From assembly GCA_030847615.1 (NCBI GenBank), contig JAUMIR010000001.1:266847187-266911186 (forward strand): a stretch of DNA of 64,000 nucleotides, given 5' to 3'. This DNA comes from Gambelia wislizenii (lineage: Eukaryota > Chordata > Lepidosauria > Squamata > Crotaphytidae). Below the pieces are notes generated by a model, which made no database searches, had not been told where the DNA came from, and saw nothing but the letters and a program-made list of their open reading frames with translations. Below are positions 36,050 through 47,138 of the stretch, in pieces (within the stretch, counting starts at the first letter, position 1; each line of letters starts with the position of its first letter). Made by a program: the position numbers and the translations under genes.

Positions 36050-36433
36050 CAGTGGTTCTTAACCTGGGGTCCAGGGACCCTCAGGGGTCCGCAATGTCTT
36101 CACAGGGGATCCGTGAAGGCTTGAAAGCTGCTCAGACCACCACCTGTCTTTGGTGGAGCAGCCACATGACAGGAGCCAAGGCGCTGGCTAGGTGGCTTGG
36201 CCTGCACATTGCCATTCAATCCACTCCAGCCACAAACATGCAGGAAGAAGCAGGAGTCCAGTGCCTCTGAGGGAAGATTTCATGAATGGTGTAATTGTAT
36301 TATCGTTGTTGTTGCTGCTGCTGCTTTATTGTTATTAGGTTTACCAGGGACCCACTTTAAATATCTTTTATTGCCATGGGCCCCCAAGATATTTAAAGTG
36401 GGTCCCTGGTAAACAAAAGGTTAAGAGCCACTG
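36050..36433. mobile_element. hAT (Charlie-like) MITE with a perfect hairpin
   Basis: CAGTGGTTCTTAACCTGGGG at the left and AGGTTAAGAGCCACTG at the right are the classic hAT-Charlie type termini. An 8-bp duplication is not visible. At the right side two exact 28-bp arms (36340-36367 and 36386-36413) form a hairpin with an 18-nt loop. A TTG/CTG trinucleotide stretch precedes it. Confidence 0.8.
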
Positions 36434-36689
36434 GCGTAATTGTATTAGTATTAGTATAGGTGTGCCCAGTGTAACATACACCATTATGTGCCCTGCTGGG
36501 GTTTCAAGTGGTGGTTGCAGCATGGAGTTTGGATTAGCAGTGTTCCTTTTACACGGTTCAGCTACATGGTATTATTTTAGGGAAAAAATATTGCATTTTT
36601 TTACATGTGGGTGGTGATTGGCTCAGAGAGTAAGAGGAGGGGGGAGGGGCTCTTGTGAGAGTGGGGGTGTACATGCAGATTGAGTGCCA

Positions 36690-38090
36690 GTATGTGTTTA
36701 ATTACTCTTGATGTTAATGCACTTTACACATCCATTCCACATCAAGAAGCAAGGGAAGTTATTGAACATTTTTTATTGAGTAGAATTGATCAAAGCCCAC
36801 CTACACATTTCCTTTTGGATATTCTGGATATCATTTTGGAGAAAAATTATTTCAGATTTCTTTCACAATTTTATTTACAGATAAAGGGGGTAGCCATGGG
36901 TTCAGCCACCGCCCCCAGCATAGCAAATTTGTATATGACTGATTTTGAAACCAAATATATAATTAATCCCACAAGTAACCAATACCACAAAGATATAGCA
37001 TTATATTACAGATATATCGACGATATTTTTATTTTGTTTACAGACATTAATAAAGTAGAAGAATTTTTAATGTGGCTAAATACAATCAGTTCTCACATAA
37101 AATTTACTTGCCATTATCACACAAAAAATTTCATTTCTTGATGTGTTAGTATATATAGACAATAATACTATTAAAGTATGCAATTTTAGGAAACCTACAG
37201 ATCGTAACACCTTACTACATTATACAAGCTGCCACCCAAGGAGACTTAAAAATAACTTACCTAACTCCCAATTTCTCAGGTTCAAAAGAAATGCAACAAA
37301 TTTATCCCAATACCATGATGCAGCAAACCAATACCAGCAAGCATTAATTGACAGACAATATCCATGGAAAGTCATATTAAATGCTAGGCACAAAGCAGAT
37401 GCAAAAGATCATTCCTCTCTTTTTACATCAAAAGCACCATCAATAGAAACAAGGATTATATGTCCTATAGATTTCAACCATGCAGCACATAACATTAAGC
37501 AAATCATACATCGTCATTGGCATTTGATTAATAATATTCCAGGATGCTCAGAACCTCCCCTGGTAGCATTTAGAAGAACTAAAAATATCAAAGACATTCT
37601 TGTTCATACAGATTTAATAAGGAGAAAAAGAAAAGTAAATCTGACAGGACATTTTAAATGTGAGCATTGCCTGTGTTGTCACCAGTCACTCAATATAAAG
37701 GTATTCATCCATCCACAGACTCAAGAACGGTATACTCTAAAGCAATTTTCAAATTATAGCACTAAAAATGTGGTTTATGTAATATCTTGCCCATGTAACA
37801 AACTTTACATAGGACAGAGTTTGAGACCTATTCGTCAGAGGATTTCTGAACATAAGAGTAGGATTAGAAATAACAATTTAGAAAGCCCCCTAGTAGAACA
37901 CTTTATAGAGGCAAAACATTCACCAGAATCTCTCAGATTCTTCATTATTGAGGTAGTTGAACCAGTTCAGTATAATTATTATAATATAGCTATGAGATTA
38001 TCACAAAGAGAATCATTTTGGATTTATAAACTAAAATCATTAAAACCTAATGGGTTAAATGAACAACTGGATTTATCATCTTTTCTTTAA
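36690..38090 (+). pseudogene. Penelope-like element: RT plus GIY-YIG endonuclease
   Basis: 5'-truncated Penelope-like retroelement. Frame 1 (to 37140) has RT motif A, LITLDVNALYTSIPH, motif B, GVAMGSATAPSIANLYM, and motif C, YRYIDDIFILF with intact catalytic aspartates. A single-base shift in the A-run near 37127-37132 moves the reading to a 315-codon frame (37143-38090). That frame carries the RT thumb (FRKPTDRNTLLHYTSCHP), a linker with CEHCLCC (about residues 173-179), and the GIY-YIG nuclease (VYVISCPCNKLYIGQS, about residues 211-226, then LRPIRQRISEH and WIYKLKSLKPNGLNEQ). The N-terminal RT motifs are absent. Apart from this shift the second frame is remarkably open, so the copy is not very old. 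Normal function is target-primed insertion at DNA ends or breaks. This copy is inactive as it stands. Confidence 0.9.
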
Positions 38091-38228
38091 AACCTCTCAT
38101 CCTACTCACCTGTAGCCCTCTGGTCTACTCATGTGTAATACTAGATAGGTATCATCTTTTCTTTAAAACATTTCATCCTACTCACTTGTAGTCTTCAGTC
38201 CTACTGACATGCAATAACTGGATAGGTA
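38074..38228 (+). repeat. Tandem duplication at the Penelope ORF end
   Basis: A unit of about 77 bp occurs twice in direct orientation: TATCATCTTTTCTTTAAAAC, CATCCTACTCAC, TGTAG, then GGATAGGTA. The first copy includes the last codons and the stop codon of the Penelope frame, so the duplication spans the ORF/3' UTR border. Confidence 0.8.
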
Positions 38229-38757
38229 ACTAGGTTAAAGGTTGCCCTCATTTACTGAGTCAGATACAGGATAATTTAAATAACAAGGGTTCTAATTAAT
38301 AGCCATATCTCTGCCTGAGTTAGGGTATTACCTACAAGTAGACACTTGATAGACATTTAAGGAATGGAGTTTCCTAGTTCACTTATTTAAATTACCTTAT
38401 GAATGGTCTCTATAAATAGTGGACTTAAATTCACCTCAAAGCAAAAAGTCATAATTTGCAGTATCTTTAGAAGTGCACATTAAGGTGAGTTTGTAATGGA
38501 TTTTCCCATTTGACTTTATAACTTGAGAATTTGAATTATACATTATTTATAAGAGTAACATTGTAAAATTGTAATATTTTACAGCATAGCAGCATAAAAA
38601 GAAAAAGAAGTTGATCCCCATGTTTTCCAGGCTAGATAATTAAAAAAGGTAGGCTAAGAATTCAGTGCTTAAAATCAATTCTAAGTAGAACTATGATATT
38701 TGAAGACATAGTAAAATAGTGCATGCTTTATTTTATATATAAAAAACAGCCTCCTAT

Positions 38758-38786
38758 CCATTGAAAAAGGTCTTTGACCAAAACGG
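38758..38786 (+). ncRNA. Possible decayed hammerhead-like motif (Penelope 3' UTR)
   Basis: ATTGAAAAAGGTCTTTGACC followed by AAAACGGG. If read as a hammerhead core, the expected CUGANGA has decayed to UUGAAAA, stem II is GGTC/GACC around TTT, and the expected GAAAC is AAAAC. Penelope-like elements are known to carry hammerhead ribozymes in their terminal repeats. With two core changes, activity is unlikely, and the call is tentative. Confidence 0.3.
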
Positions 38787-39264
38787 GTAAAAACAGGAAC
38801 TCCAGAGGAGCCGTCTGGATCCCTCTTGATATACAGGTGTTTCAGCCAAAGACTCTGTGGCTGATCCAGAAATTCTTAGCACGGGTTCACATTTGGGACT
38901 CAGCTTTGAGATACATATATGTACAAAAGAAAAAAAAATCCATTTGTGAAGTCATTACAGTGTATGTATCTTTGCAGTTGTATAAGTATGATATTCTAAT
39001 ATTAATCATCTTTATCATAGAACACTGCTGCTTTGATGTTGTTCAAATTCCTTTTGTTACTGTTAAAAATTAGTATAATTTCATTGTTTATTGCATTGGA
39101 TGTCGCATTGTTCATTTCATTGGAGGTTGTACACTTGACTATGTTCTATATGTGCTAATAACTTGTGTATCCTCAAAAAGTATATGAGATAAATTGCTGT
39201 AATTAAATGGTGTATGATTTGTTAGGACATAGTGTCTACCCCCCTTTTCTACATTGAGCTTATT

Positions 39265-39407
39265 GTAGTACCCTCCTGTTGTGCTGCTCTGATGGGACAC
39301 AGGCAGTCAATTGGTAGTGGCGGCGGCAGCAATGGAGGCAGGGCAACAGAGCAACTCATCCACCATGTGTATGCACCACCAGTGTATGTTACGATGAGTA
39401 CAGCTAG
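39265..39407 (+). mobile_element. Helitron-like 3' end
   Basis: GGGACACAGGCAGTCAATTGG, AGCAATGGAGGCAGGGCAAC and the end ACAGCTAG followed by T match the 3' part of the copy at 20376-20808. The subterminal hairpin is degraded. The sequence immediately upstream is the Penelope 3' region. Confidence 0.6.
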
Positions 39408-40071
39408 TATGTAATTATTACAGACACATTTTGGTTTTTGGAGAGTATCTTAAAATGTTCTGCAGTTCAGTCCACAGTATCTATTACTTTGCTATAAAAC
39501 AGGAGCCATGTTTACAGCTACTAGAAGATGTTGACTATTCACAGCCTAGACACCCTAAGGCTCAGAATCATTTTATTACACAGTATTTCATAAACAGTAA
39601 AAAGATGTGATCATAAACCATACCAGCAGAACTATAGAGTAGTTTATGATAATATTGTCTCCTTGGAATCCAAATATGAATAATGTTTCCATATTTAATT
39701 GTACGCACTGTAATGGTGATCTATAAGCCAAAGAAATTTCTGCTAATACTACTAAACATCTCTTGCCAAGTGGCATATTTTGATTTATTCCTTTGGGTGC
39801 AACTAACATCTTTATTTCATATAAATGATAAAATGCCCAACAGTTTCAATACATAATTATATGTACATCTGGAAAAGTTGCTTTCGGGATGGCAACTCCC
39901 ACAGTCCCTCAACCAGCATTTTCCCCAAGCTCTAGGTAGAGTAAAAAAAGGAGCAACAAAGCTAGCATTTGTCCCTGCATTCCCATGCCACTAAACTAAC
40001 ACTTAAAGTACAGAAATATGCTCTGCAATATTGGACTCCAGAAACTTGTTTTTTTTTTTTTAAGTGACTAA
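39408..40071. other. No gene seen
   Basis: AT-rich spacer with a T run at about 40050-40061. Confidence 0.5.
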
Positions 40072-40545
40072 GGACTTTATCAGCTGTGGCAAAAATCGCA
40101 TGATTATGACATTGTGATAGTGTGAAAGGGTCCCACTATCGCATGATGTCATAGTCCTCCTATTCTTACTGTGTGCTCCAGCTGCGAATAAGGCACCACT
40201 TTCCATTACCGGACAAGTCGTCAACAGCTCTCAATATTGCTTTTTTTGTGTTTGTGTGTGGTATTGAAGAGTGTGCAAAAACACGTCCTGCTGTAATCAC
40301 AAGATTACAGAGTGAATGAGTGGTCCTTTTCCCCCCTCCACATTCCCAGTGAGAAAACCTCTGGGTGATAATGTGAAAACTATCCACTGGATGCTCTTTG
40401 TATGAACTGTCCCATTTTGTTTGCACATTTTTGGGTGTGTTTAACTCTTTATGTGTTGATTTGCTTTGTTAATAAACAGTTCTTTTGTGTTTTTAAGCTT
40501 GCTCGTGTCTTCTTGCAAGAACCACCAAAATCTTGCCCAAGGGGC
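40072..40545 (-). mobile_element. TIR-C MITE, copy 3, truncated
   Basis: Starts GGACTTTATCAGCTGTGG and runs in inverted orientation to 21462-22013 (ATCGCATGATTATGACATTG, GTGTGCAAAAACAC, CAAGAACCACCAAAATCTTG). The distal terminus is missing and the sequence passes directly into the G-rich repeat at about 40543. Confidence 0.65.
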
Positions 40546-41160
40546 ACTGGGATGGTGGTGTAGGGGGCAACAGGGTGTGGGGAGGGTGGGGAGGGGTGCA
40601 GTGGGGCAGTGGGAAGGGCAGCAAGGGGTGGGGTGATGGGGGTGGGGAGGGTGGGGAGGGACACAGTGGTGGCAGGGGTGGGGAGGGCAGTGAGGGTCGC
40701 AATGGGGTGGTGCGGTGGGGTGTGCGGAGGGTGGCGATTGGTGTGGGGGTGTGGTGGGGGTGGGTGGTAAGGGGCATGGGGTGGTGCAGTGTGGTGATCA
40801 GTGAGGGATGTGGTGGAGTGTGGGGAGGTCAGTGAGGGGCATGGGGGTGGCGAGGAGCAGCATGGGGCACAGGGTGGGCAGCAATGTGGAATGGTGGGTG
40901 GGTAGCTAGGGGTGAGGGGGTGGTGGGGTGGGTGGCATGGGGGACAGCAGGGGTGGGGCAGGCAGCGAGGGGTGCAGGTTGTTGGTGGGTGGGGCAAGCA
41001 GCGAGGGGCACAGGGGGAGATGCGGGGCACAGGGAGGGCAGCAATGGGTGCAGTGGTACAGGGGCAGGGAGAGTGGTGATGGCATGGGGGGCAGTGTGGG
41101 GGAGCAGCATGTGTACCATCAGGGGTGTGTTTGGGGCATGGGGGGAATGGCGTATGCCAC
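40543..41160 (+). repeat. G-rich degenerate minisatellite with G-quadruplex potential
   Basis: About 620 bp with very strong G excess on the plus strand, built from variants of GGGGTGGGGAGGG, GGCAGCAAGGGGTG and GGGGCACAGGG words. It contains many sets of four closely spaced G-runs of three or more, the sequence condition for G-quadruplexes. The long Pro/His/Thr-rich frames on the minus strand (237 and 141 codons) are translations of this repeat and not genes. Confidence 0.8.
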
Positions 41161-41886
41161 ATTGGGTATAGCTATTTAAAACTAAATAGTTGCCCCATTC
41201 ATGGTAAAAACATAGCAATAAGCAATAACTTTCTTCCCTAAAGTGTAAGCCCAAAGTCTTTGGTCATCTCAGGGGTGTATCTGGCTTAGTCCTAATAGCC
41301 ACTGGCATCCCATATTCCAAACTGGGGATGGGCACCTTGACCAGCCACTGTGGGGTGAGGAACCACTCCTGCTCAGACTGTGGATTACCAGTGGTAATGG
41401 CAGGACTTTCCCTGATCTATAGGTTATCCACTGGTCTCGAGAGCACCTCCAACAATTCTCTCACATCAATAGATCCCGGATGAAGAATGCTGTGTATAGC
41501 ATGGCTGATCAATCCACAGTACATTCTCTAGAGTATGAATAGTAAGAAATAATTGTCTTGTTGCACTACAGAAATTGAAACTTCCCAAATGTTGTGTGTG
41601 CATAATATCCTCATTGTAATCAGTGGGTAGGAATGCACAAAGATTTCATCCAATTCACATTTTGAAGCAAGCCAAACAGATACACACATCTAGGAATAAT
41701 GTGCTGCCTGGGATGCAGTTATCCTTTTGATTTTGCCCTTCTGCACATTTTGTGATGCTGCTCTTTGCTCAAACTCCCCCCCAAACAAACAAACAAACAA
41801 ACAAACATCCACACCAAAATTCTTATAGAAGTGTGTACTTCAGGGTAAGAGAATTCTGTTTAGATGTTTGCACTTGGCAGCGAGTA
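41161..41886. other. No gene; (AAAC)n at 41782-41806
   Basis: Spacer holding a short CAAACAAACAAAC tetranucleotide repeat. Confidence 0.5.
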
Positions 41887-42451
41887 CAGTCGGGTCCCCG
41901 TAGTGGTGGGGGTTCCTGGACTTACTATGGATACAGAAACCCTGGATAACAATGAACCCTATTAAAATACAGGACTTCTGGCAAAAGCATACCCTAGAGC
42001 TGCATTGGAGGACCTAGAAATTATTTATTATTTTATTATTATTTTTATTTTAGTTATTTATACCCCGCTCTTCAGCCACAAGGCTATCAGAGCGGCTTAC
42101 AAATTGTTTTAAGCAATAGCAATTTACACATCTACACTGCATTAAGCAGCTTCCAATGTGTGTTAGCTAATTGCTAATTGCTCCCCACAAGCCAGGTACT
42201 CATTTTACCGACCTGCGAAAGGATGGAAGGCTGAGTGAACCTTGGAGCCCTCTGTAATCGAACTTGCAACATGGTGACTTGCAGTACTGGCATTTAACCA
42301 CTGCGCCATCAGAGCCTCCCTGCCAAGTTGCCAAGAGAGGTTGCCTCTCTAGGCATTTCCTAGCATGACTCTGTGATATGTGTCCCTATTTTGTGTCCTG
42401 CAGAGAACTAAAACCACAGATATTGGTTCCATGGATACAAGGGTCCAACTG
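41887..42451. mobile_element. pogo/Tigger-like MITE split by a SINE
   Basis: CAGTCGGGTCCCCGTAG at the left and GGGTCCAACTG at the right, flanked by TA. The interior GGAGGACCTAGAAA breaks off at about 42011 and resumes at about 42327 with GCCAAGAGAGGTTGCCTCTC. A SINE lies between. Confidence 0.75.
42012..42326 (-). mobile_element. tRNA-derived SINE nested in a Tigger-like MITE
   Basis: On the minus strand: head GATGGCGCAGTGGTTAAATG (A box), GCAAGTTCGATTACAG (B box), body AGCCTTCCATCCTTTCGCAG, and an L2-like tail GAAGAGCGGGGTATAAATAA ending in an AT-rich tail. It is complete and well preserved. A partial copy is at 47405-47550. Confidence 0.8.
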
Positions 42452-43431
42452 TAGTATATATTTTGTTGGGCAAATGCATTCAAAAATATTTATTTCAGTT
42501 TGATTTTTGTAGATTTTACAAATGGCAAATCTGTACAGACATGAGACAAAGAAGCTATGTATGCATACAAAACAGGCATAGGCTGGATTGTACTGAGCTG
42601 TCTGTACCTATTAGTAGGAGCAGTATTTGGGCAGGTGAATATGACAACAAATAGGGGATGTTAGCCTTCCCACTATTGATTTTGGCAAATGCACACCAGC
42701 ACTTATGTTGCTATTGACATAACATAAACCAGTTTCCAGAATTGGTTCAAAGATGTTTGCACCCTGAATAACAGACCCACAGGGTTTTTTTAGTTGTTTT
42801 AAAACACGAATTGGAGATCTAAATTCCTTAAATTCTGTGAAAGTATCCCTGCAATACAATGAAAATAACATTTAATTTAATTTCAGGTTCTGTGTTTACC
42901 TTGGAAAATGAGACTTTCATGTATGCTGATTATACTAATAGTCCTTTTATAAACAAAACTGTGGCAAATGCTCAGGTGAATCTCTTCCTGGCTGCTCTGT
43001 TTCTCTTTCTGGAACTTAGTTTTTGCCTTTTCCCCTCTGACTCACAAGCCGTGCTGTCTTTTGAGTATCGGTGTTTTGAACAATAACCTGGACTCCTTCC
43101 AGTGTTGTCCTGGTCTGGTTCCATTTAACATACTGCAGGACATATGTTCATCCTTGAACATGTTAGGAATCCAGCTTTCTTTTGAAAACAGCTGGGGGAA
43201 AGGACCATTGCAACCAAGAGTCATCAAAGGTTGAAGCAACGTGTCAGTCACATTCTAGAATGGGGCGGGAATGATGTGGCTTTCTAGATGATGAACTTCA
43301 ATTTCCAGAATACCTCACCATTGGCTGTGCTACCTGGGGCTGCTGGGAGTTGCAGTTCTATAATACCTTCAGGGCTGTGCTGTTACTCAAATTACTCGTG
43401 GAAATCCCACACAAATATTGAGTTTCTAAGA
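42452..43431. other. No gene; short 'cccagaat' relic near 43290
   Basis: Spacer. The 75-codon frame at 42859-43086 (with a hydrophobic NLFLAALFLFLELSFCLF stretch) has no recognised homology. Confidence 0.45.
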
Positions 43432-44325
43432 TGTTTGGGGAAATTAGCAGCAACTTGACTTAGCAATGCGAGAGGGGGCCACAAAGAAGGATCTTACACC
43501 TATTTTTACCCCTACTAACTCTGAACTGGTATACACGCAAATGCAAGATGAAAAGTCAACAATGATATTTATTAAAGATTTAAAAATAATAACACCAACA
43601 CCAATCACACACACATTCATACAATAAAGCATTCACACAAGACCACTAGGAAATGGAGGAAGAGAGGTTTACAGAAGAATAGATAGGGAGTTTACCTGAG
43701 GTAATATGACACCTATCTTCTAGTCAAAGAGTCATAGAGCAGACTGGCAGCATGGATGGATGAAGCAGGAATGGCTAACACAGAGAGACGTAGTGTCCCC
43801 TGCACAATGAGGCAGGATTTGCGGCCAGTAGTTATACCCAAAGACGTGCCCTCAGGTGATTGTATTTCATGTGTCGAAACAATGGATTCCAGGTATCTCC
43901 AGAGACTGAACAATGGGTCTCAAGAAACTCCTGGGTTTGAACAATGGGTTCCAATGATGTTAATGTGTTGTAACTAATTTTACAAAGTGTGAGTTGCCTC
44001 CTTAATTGCTGGGTCTGGGGATAAAGGGAAGAGTGACACCTTCAGACAAAGAATTACTTTAACCACCGATGATGGAATCATTTGTTTCTCACCAGGGTGT
44101 GTGCAGGCAATGTGCTCTTGACCTCATCATGTTTCCGTCAGTTTGGAATTTGTCAAAAGTCCTTCCTTTGGGGTGATACATGGCTTAGCATGTACCTTTG
44201 GAATCCTTACAGCCAGTCTCTGGGATTTACTGTTCTCCCATGTGACTGACTACGTTAATATGGCAAATTATTAATAAGCCAATTTTTGTGGTTCTTGGGA
44301 GTGGGGCTTGTCAGGGATGCTAACA
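43432..44325 (-). repeat. Solo LTR, copy 1
   Basis: About 894 bp beginning TGTTTGGGGAAATTAGCAGC and ending GGATGCTAACA on the plus strand, so TGTT...AACA-type ends. It is inverted relative to 47891-48798, with shared blocks throughout (GCTAATTTCCCCA, GACCACTA, TTATTAATAAGCC). On its own strand it has a TATTTATTAAAG-type region near the R/U5 border. No gag, pol or env is adjacent. A retroviral versus Gypsy origin is not resolved. Confidence 0.65.
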
Positions 44326-46022
44326 GTGCAATTCCCACCCCATTCTAGAGGTAGAAGCCTGCTTGCAGGATTGGAACATGTTTGTAAACTCTGTAGGGTC
44401 CCTAGATCCTGCGGTGTCACTTAGACTGGTATCACCCCTCCCCCTGATGGAGTCATCTGGTGTGTTTTGGCGTCTCCACACACCCCTAGTGCCGCCATTG
44501 CCTAGATCTCAGAGCCTGGTCCTTTTTCTCTAGTCTTTAGGGCAAGGGGGTGGAATCCCTCTCTCTGTGTGCATGTGTGCGTGCATGTGTGTATTCTCAT
44601 TTGTTAGAATCAATGTGCTTTTTTTTATTTGAATGATGCACTCTGAGCAGCTTAAACTTCATCAGGGCCCACTGTCTGTGACATCCCCAGAGACCGTCCC
44701 TTGAAACATCACCAGGATATTTCTCCTTTGACATCACCAGGGGCCATCCCTGGTTGGATGTTTTGGCCTGGAAATCACAGGTCTCCGAATAGTCCTGTCC
44801 TAGAAATCTAATGCTCAACCTTACATTTTTTAAAAAAAATTATACATAGAGCTGCCCCTGTCATTAAGCAGAGTGTGGTTAGTGTTTCAATGAGTAGATG
44901 ATCAATGTTTCCAGCTCTTGCTTGTCAGTCTCCTATTGGAGGGTAGAGATGTGTATGCTATATAACCTTCCCAGGACCCCTACCAATCTGCACAGATGCT
45001 ATGCCATTTAGAGATATAGGGCCAAATGCTTGAGCTCACCATTTCATTTCAAATAAGGTCAGCCTGACTCTGAATGCATGAAGATTGCAAAAGGAAGTCC
45101 CTGCTGTGCTTCCATAGAAAGAGTTCTTAATGCTAACACTCAAGAAGCATTATGCACCTGACATCCTGTCTTTTCCACCAACAGAATCTTATTCTGCTAT
45201 GAAAAATGATGGAAGAGATGAATGGAAAACACAGGAGGGTGACAAATGGAAGACAGTAATGGTTGCCTGCCTTCCTGCTAAATTTTGTGACTTCCCACAG
45301 AACTGCTCAGTGTGGATAAAAGTCTTGTCTGAAGGCAGCAGGCCTTTTGTTGCTGTCTCTTGGAGGGCCTATGTGCAATGAGAACTCTTCAGCACTCAGG
45401 GAGCCTTTGCTTCTGTTAGAGACGTGTGACTCAGGAGTGCAAAACTTTGACACTCAAAAGCACCAGGAACTTTAAAAACGCTTCCCAACTTTGCTTTTCC
45501 AGCTATACAACATGCTGAAAATGAATTGGTGAACTATGTTTTTAACATTTTTAAACAAATCAAAAATATTGCCCTGTCAGGAAAAATGGTGACACAGATG
45601 TAACACAGTCAGGGATGTAATTTCTTCCTCCAGACCAGACACACTGACAGTGTTTTTCCTTCTGCACCAAAAGAAGTCCTTGACTCAATGTCTCACTCAG
45701 CAGACTTTATTTGTTGACACAACACAGCTGTCAGATTTCAGTGTCTTTCACTTTTTTCTTTTCTTTCTTTCTTTTTTACAAAAGCTCACCAACAAATCAT
45801 TCCATGTACATGCACAGTTTTAAAAGATAAGGCTTGGCTGTCCCACTGCCCTCAATTTCCTTTCCCTGTGTTTCACAGGAACCTATGAGTCTTCCAGATA
45901 TTCCTAGACTTCAGTTCCCAAATTTCCTCACCATTGGCTATGCTGACTATGGCTAATGGGAGTTGCAGTCCAACAACATGCTGCCCACACCGCTTTCAAA
46001 TTATATCCTTGAAACAAATGTA
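44326..46022. other. No gene seen
   Basis: Spacer. A (GTGC/GT)n tract lies at about 44566-44590, a TTTCTTTC tract near 45750, and a 'cagttcccaaatttcctcaccattgg' type relic at 45905-45985. Confidence 0.45.
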
Positions 46023-46278
46023 CAGTCAGACCGCTGTGTCAGTGTGGTTTCAGATCCTGAACTTATCATGGATACTGGAAATTGTGAATAATTGTGACCC
46101 CTATTACAATAAAGGACTTCTGGTACAAACATACCATAGAGTTGCTCTGGAGGACCTAAGAAGCCTAGAGAGGACATCACTCTAGGCATTTTCCAGTGTG
46201 ACTCTAGTGTCCCAGTTTTTTCAGCCAAGAAAAATTCAAACCATGGATATTGGTTTCATGGATACAAGGTACTGATTG
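46023..46278. mobile_element. pogo/Tigger-like MITE
   Basis: CAGTCAGACCGCTGTGTCAG at the left and GGTACTGATTG at the right, with TA flanks. It has the interior GGACTTCTGGTACAAACATA and TCTAGGCATTTTCCAG. Confidence 0.7.
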
Positions 46279-46590
46279 TATTCTCCTCAATGCTACAGAT
46301 GAAGAGAACCAGATTCTGCCTTCGGCCACCCCAGTTGCTTTGCTTGTGTAACACACCTTAGGATGGTTTTTTTGGGTTCATTCCTTCCCCTCACTTCATA
46401 GCCCTCTCCATTTAGCTGGTTTCCCAACACTCTGTAAAGTGTTTTTAGGGACTGGTAGGGCACAAGAAAGGCTACTTTTGCCAGTCTAGTTGCTCACATT
46501 GAAATCTGGATCGAAACCAACAAAATTTGTGTAGATTTCCCTTTGTTTTTTTTCTGGGCTGTGAGGCCGTGTTCTGGAAGAGTTTATTTC

Positions 46591-46626
46591 TGGCGTTTCG
46601 CCTGCATTTGTGGCTGGCATCTTCAG
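46591..46626 (-). ncRNA. Hammerhead-ribozyme-like motif, 5' terminus (decayed)
   Basis: On the minus strand: CTGAAGA, stem II GCCAGC...GCAGGC with one mismatch around CACAAAT, then GAAAC, then GCC where GUC would be expected before the cleavage site. The core words CUGAAGA and GAAAC are intact. The cleavage triplet appears mutated. Confidence 0.5.
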
Positions 46627-47103
46627 AGAATGGTTGGGTAGGAGTGCATGTATGTGTGTGTGGGTATATACTGTGAACCCCTGTTGGGGAGGATATGTAA
46701 ATTTTGTATTTGAATGGTTAGTTTCTGGATGTAGATTATTTAAAAACACCAAAATTCTGGACCAGGCCAACAACTATCATGTCAGAATGCACAGAGAAGC
46801 TATTGAAATTCACAAACACCTGGACAACTTCAACAGGAAAGAAGAAACCCTAAAAGTAAACAAATTCTGGCTTCCAGTCCTGAAAAACAATAAAATAAAA
46901 ACTCAGCACTAGCAAAAGAATATCACCCAGGGACAGGGGGATTTCCAGCAGATAATGGGCCATCAACCAACCATTAGCCAAAGAGACACTAATCCTCCTT
47001 GCATAGTTACACCCAGAAACTAACCATTCAAATACACAAATTTACATATCCTCTCTAACAGGGGCTCACAGTATATACCCCCCCACTCCTACCCAACCAT
47101 TCT

Positions 47104-47138
47104 CTTAAGATGCCAGCCACAGATGCAGACAAAACGTC
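47104..47138 (+). ncRNA. Hammerhead-ribozyme-like motif, 3' terminus (decayed)
   Basis: CTTAAGA (core G changed to T), stem II GCCAGC...GCAGAC, AAAAC (expected GAAAC), then an intact GTC. It is the mirror partner of 46591-46626 in the element's inverted ends. Confidence 0.5.

Noticed and set aside
40449..41254. Long Pro/His-rich minus-strand frames (237 and 141 codons)
   Set aside because: They are translations of the G-rich minisatellite in two frames. Composition is dictated by the repeat and no domain or start context supports a gene.
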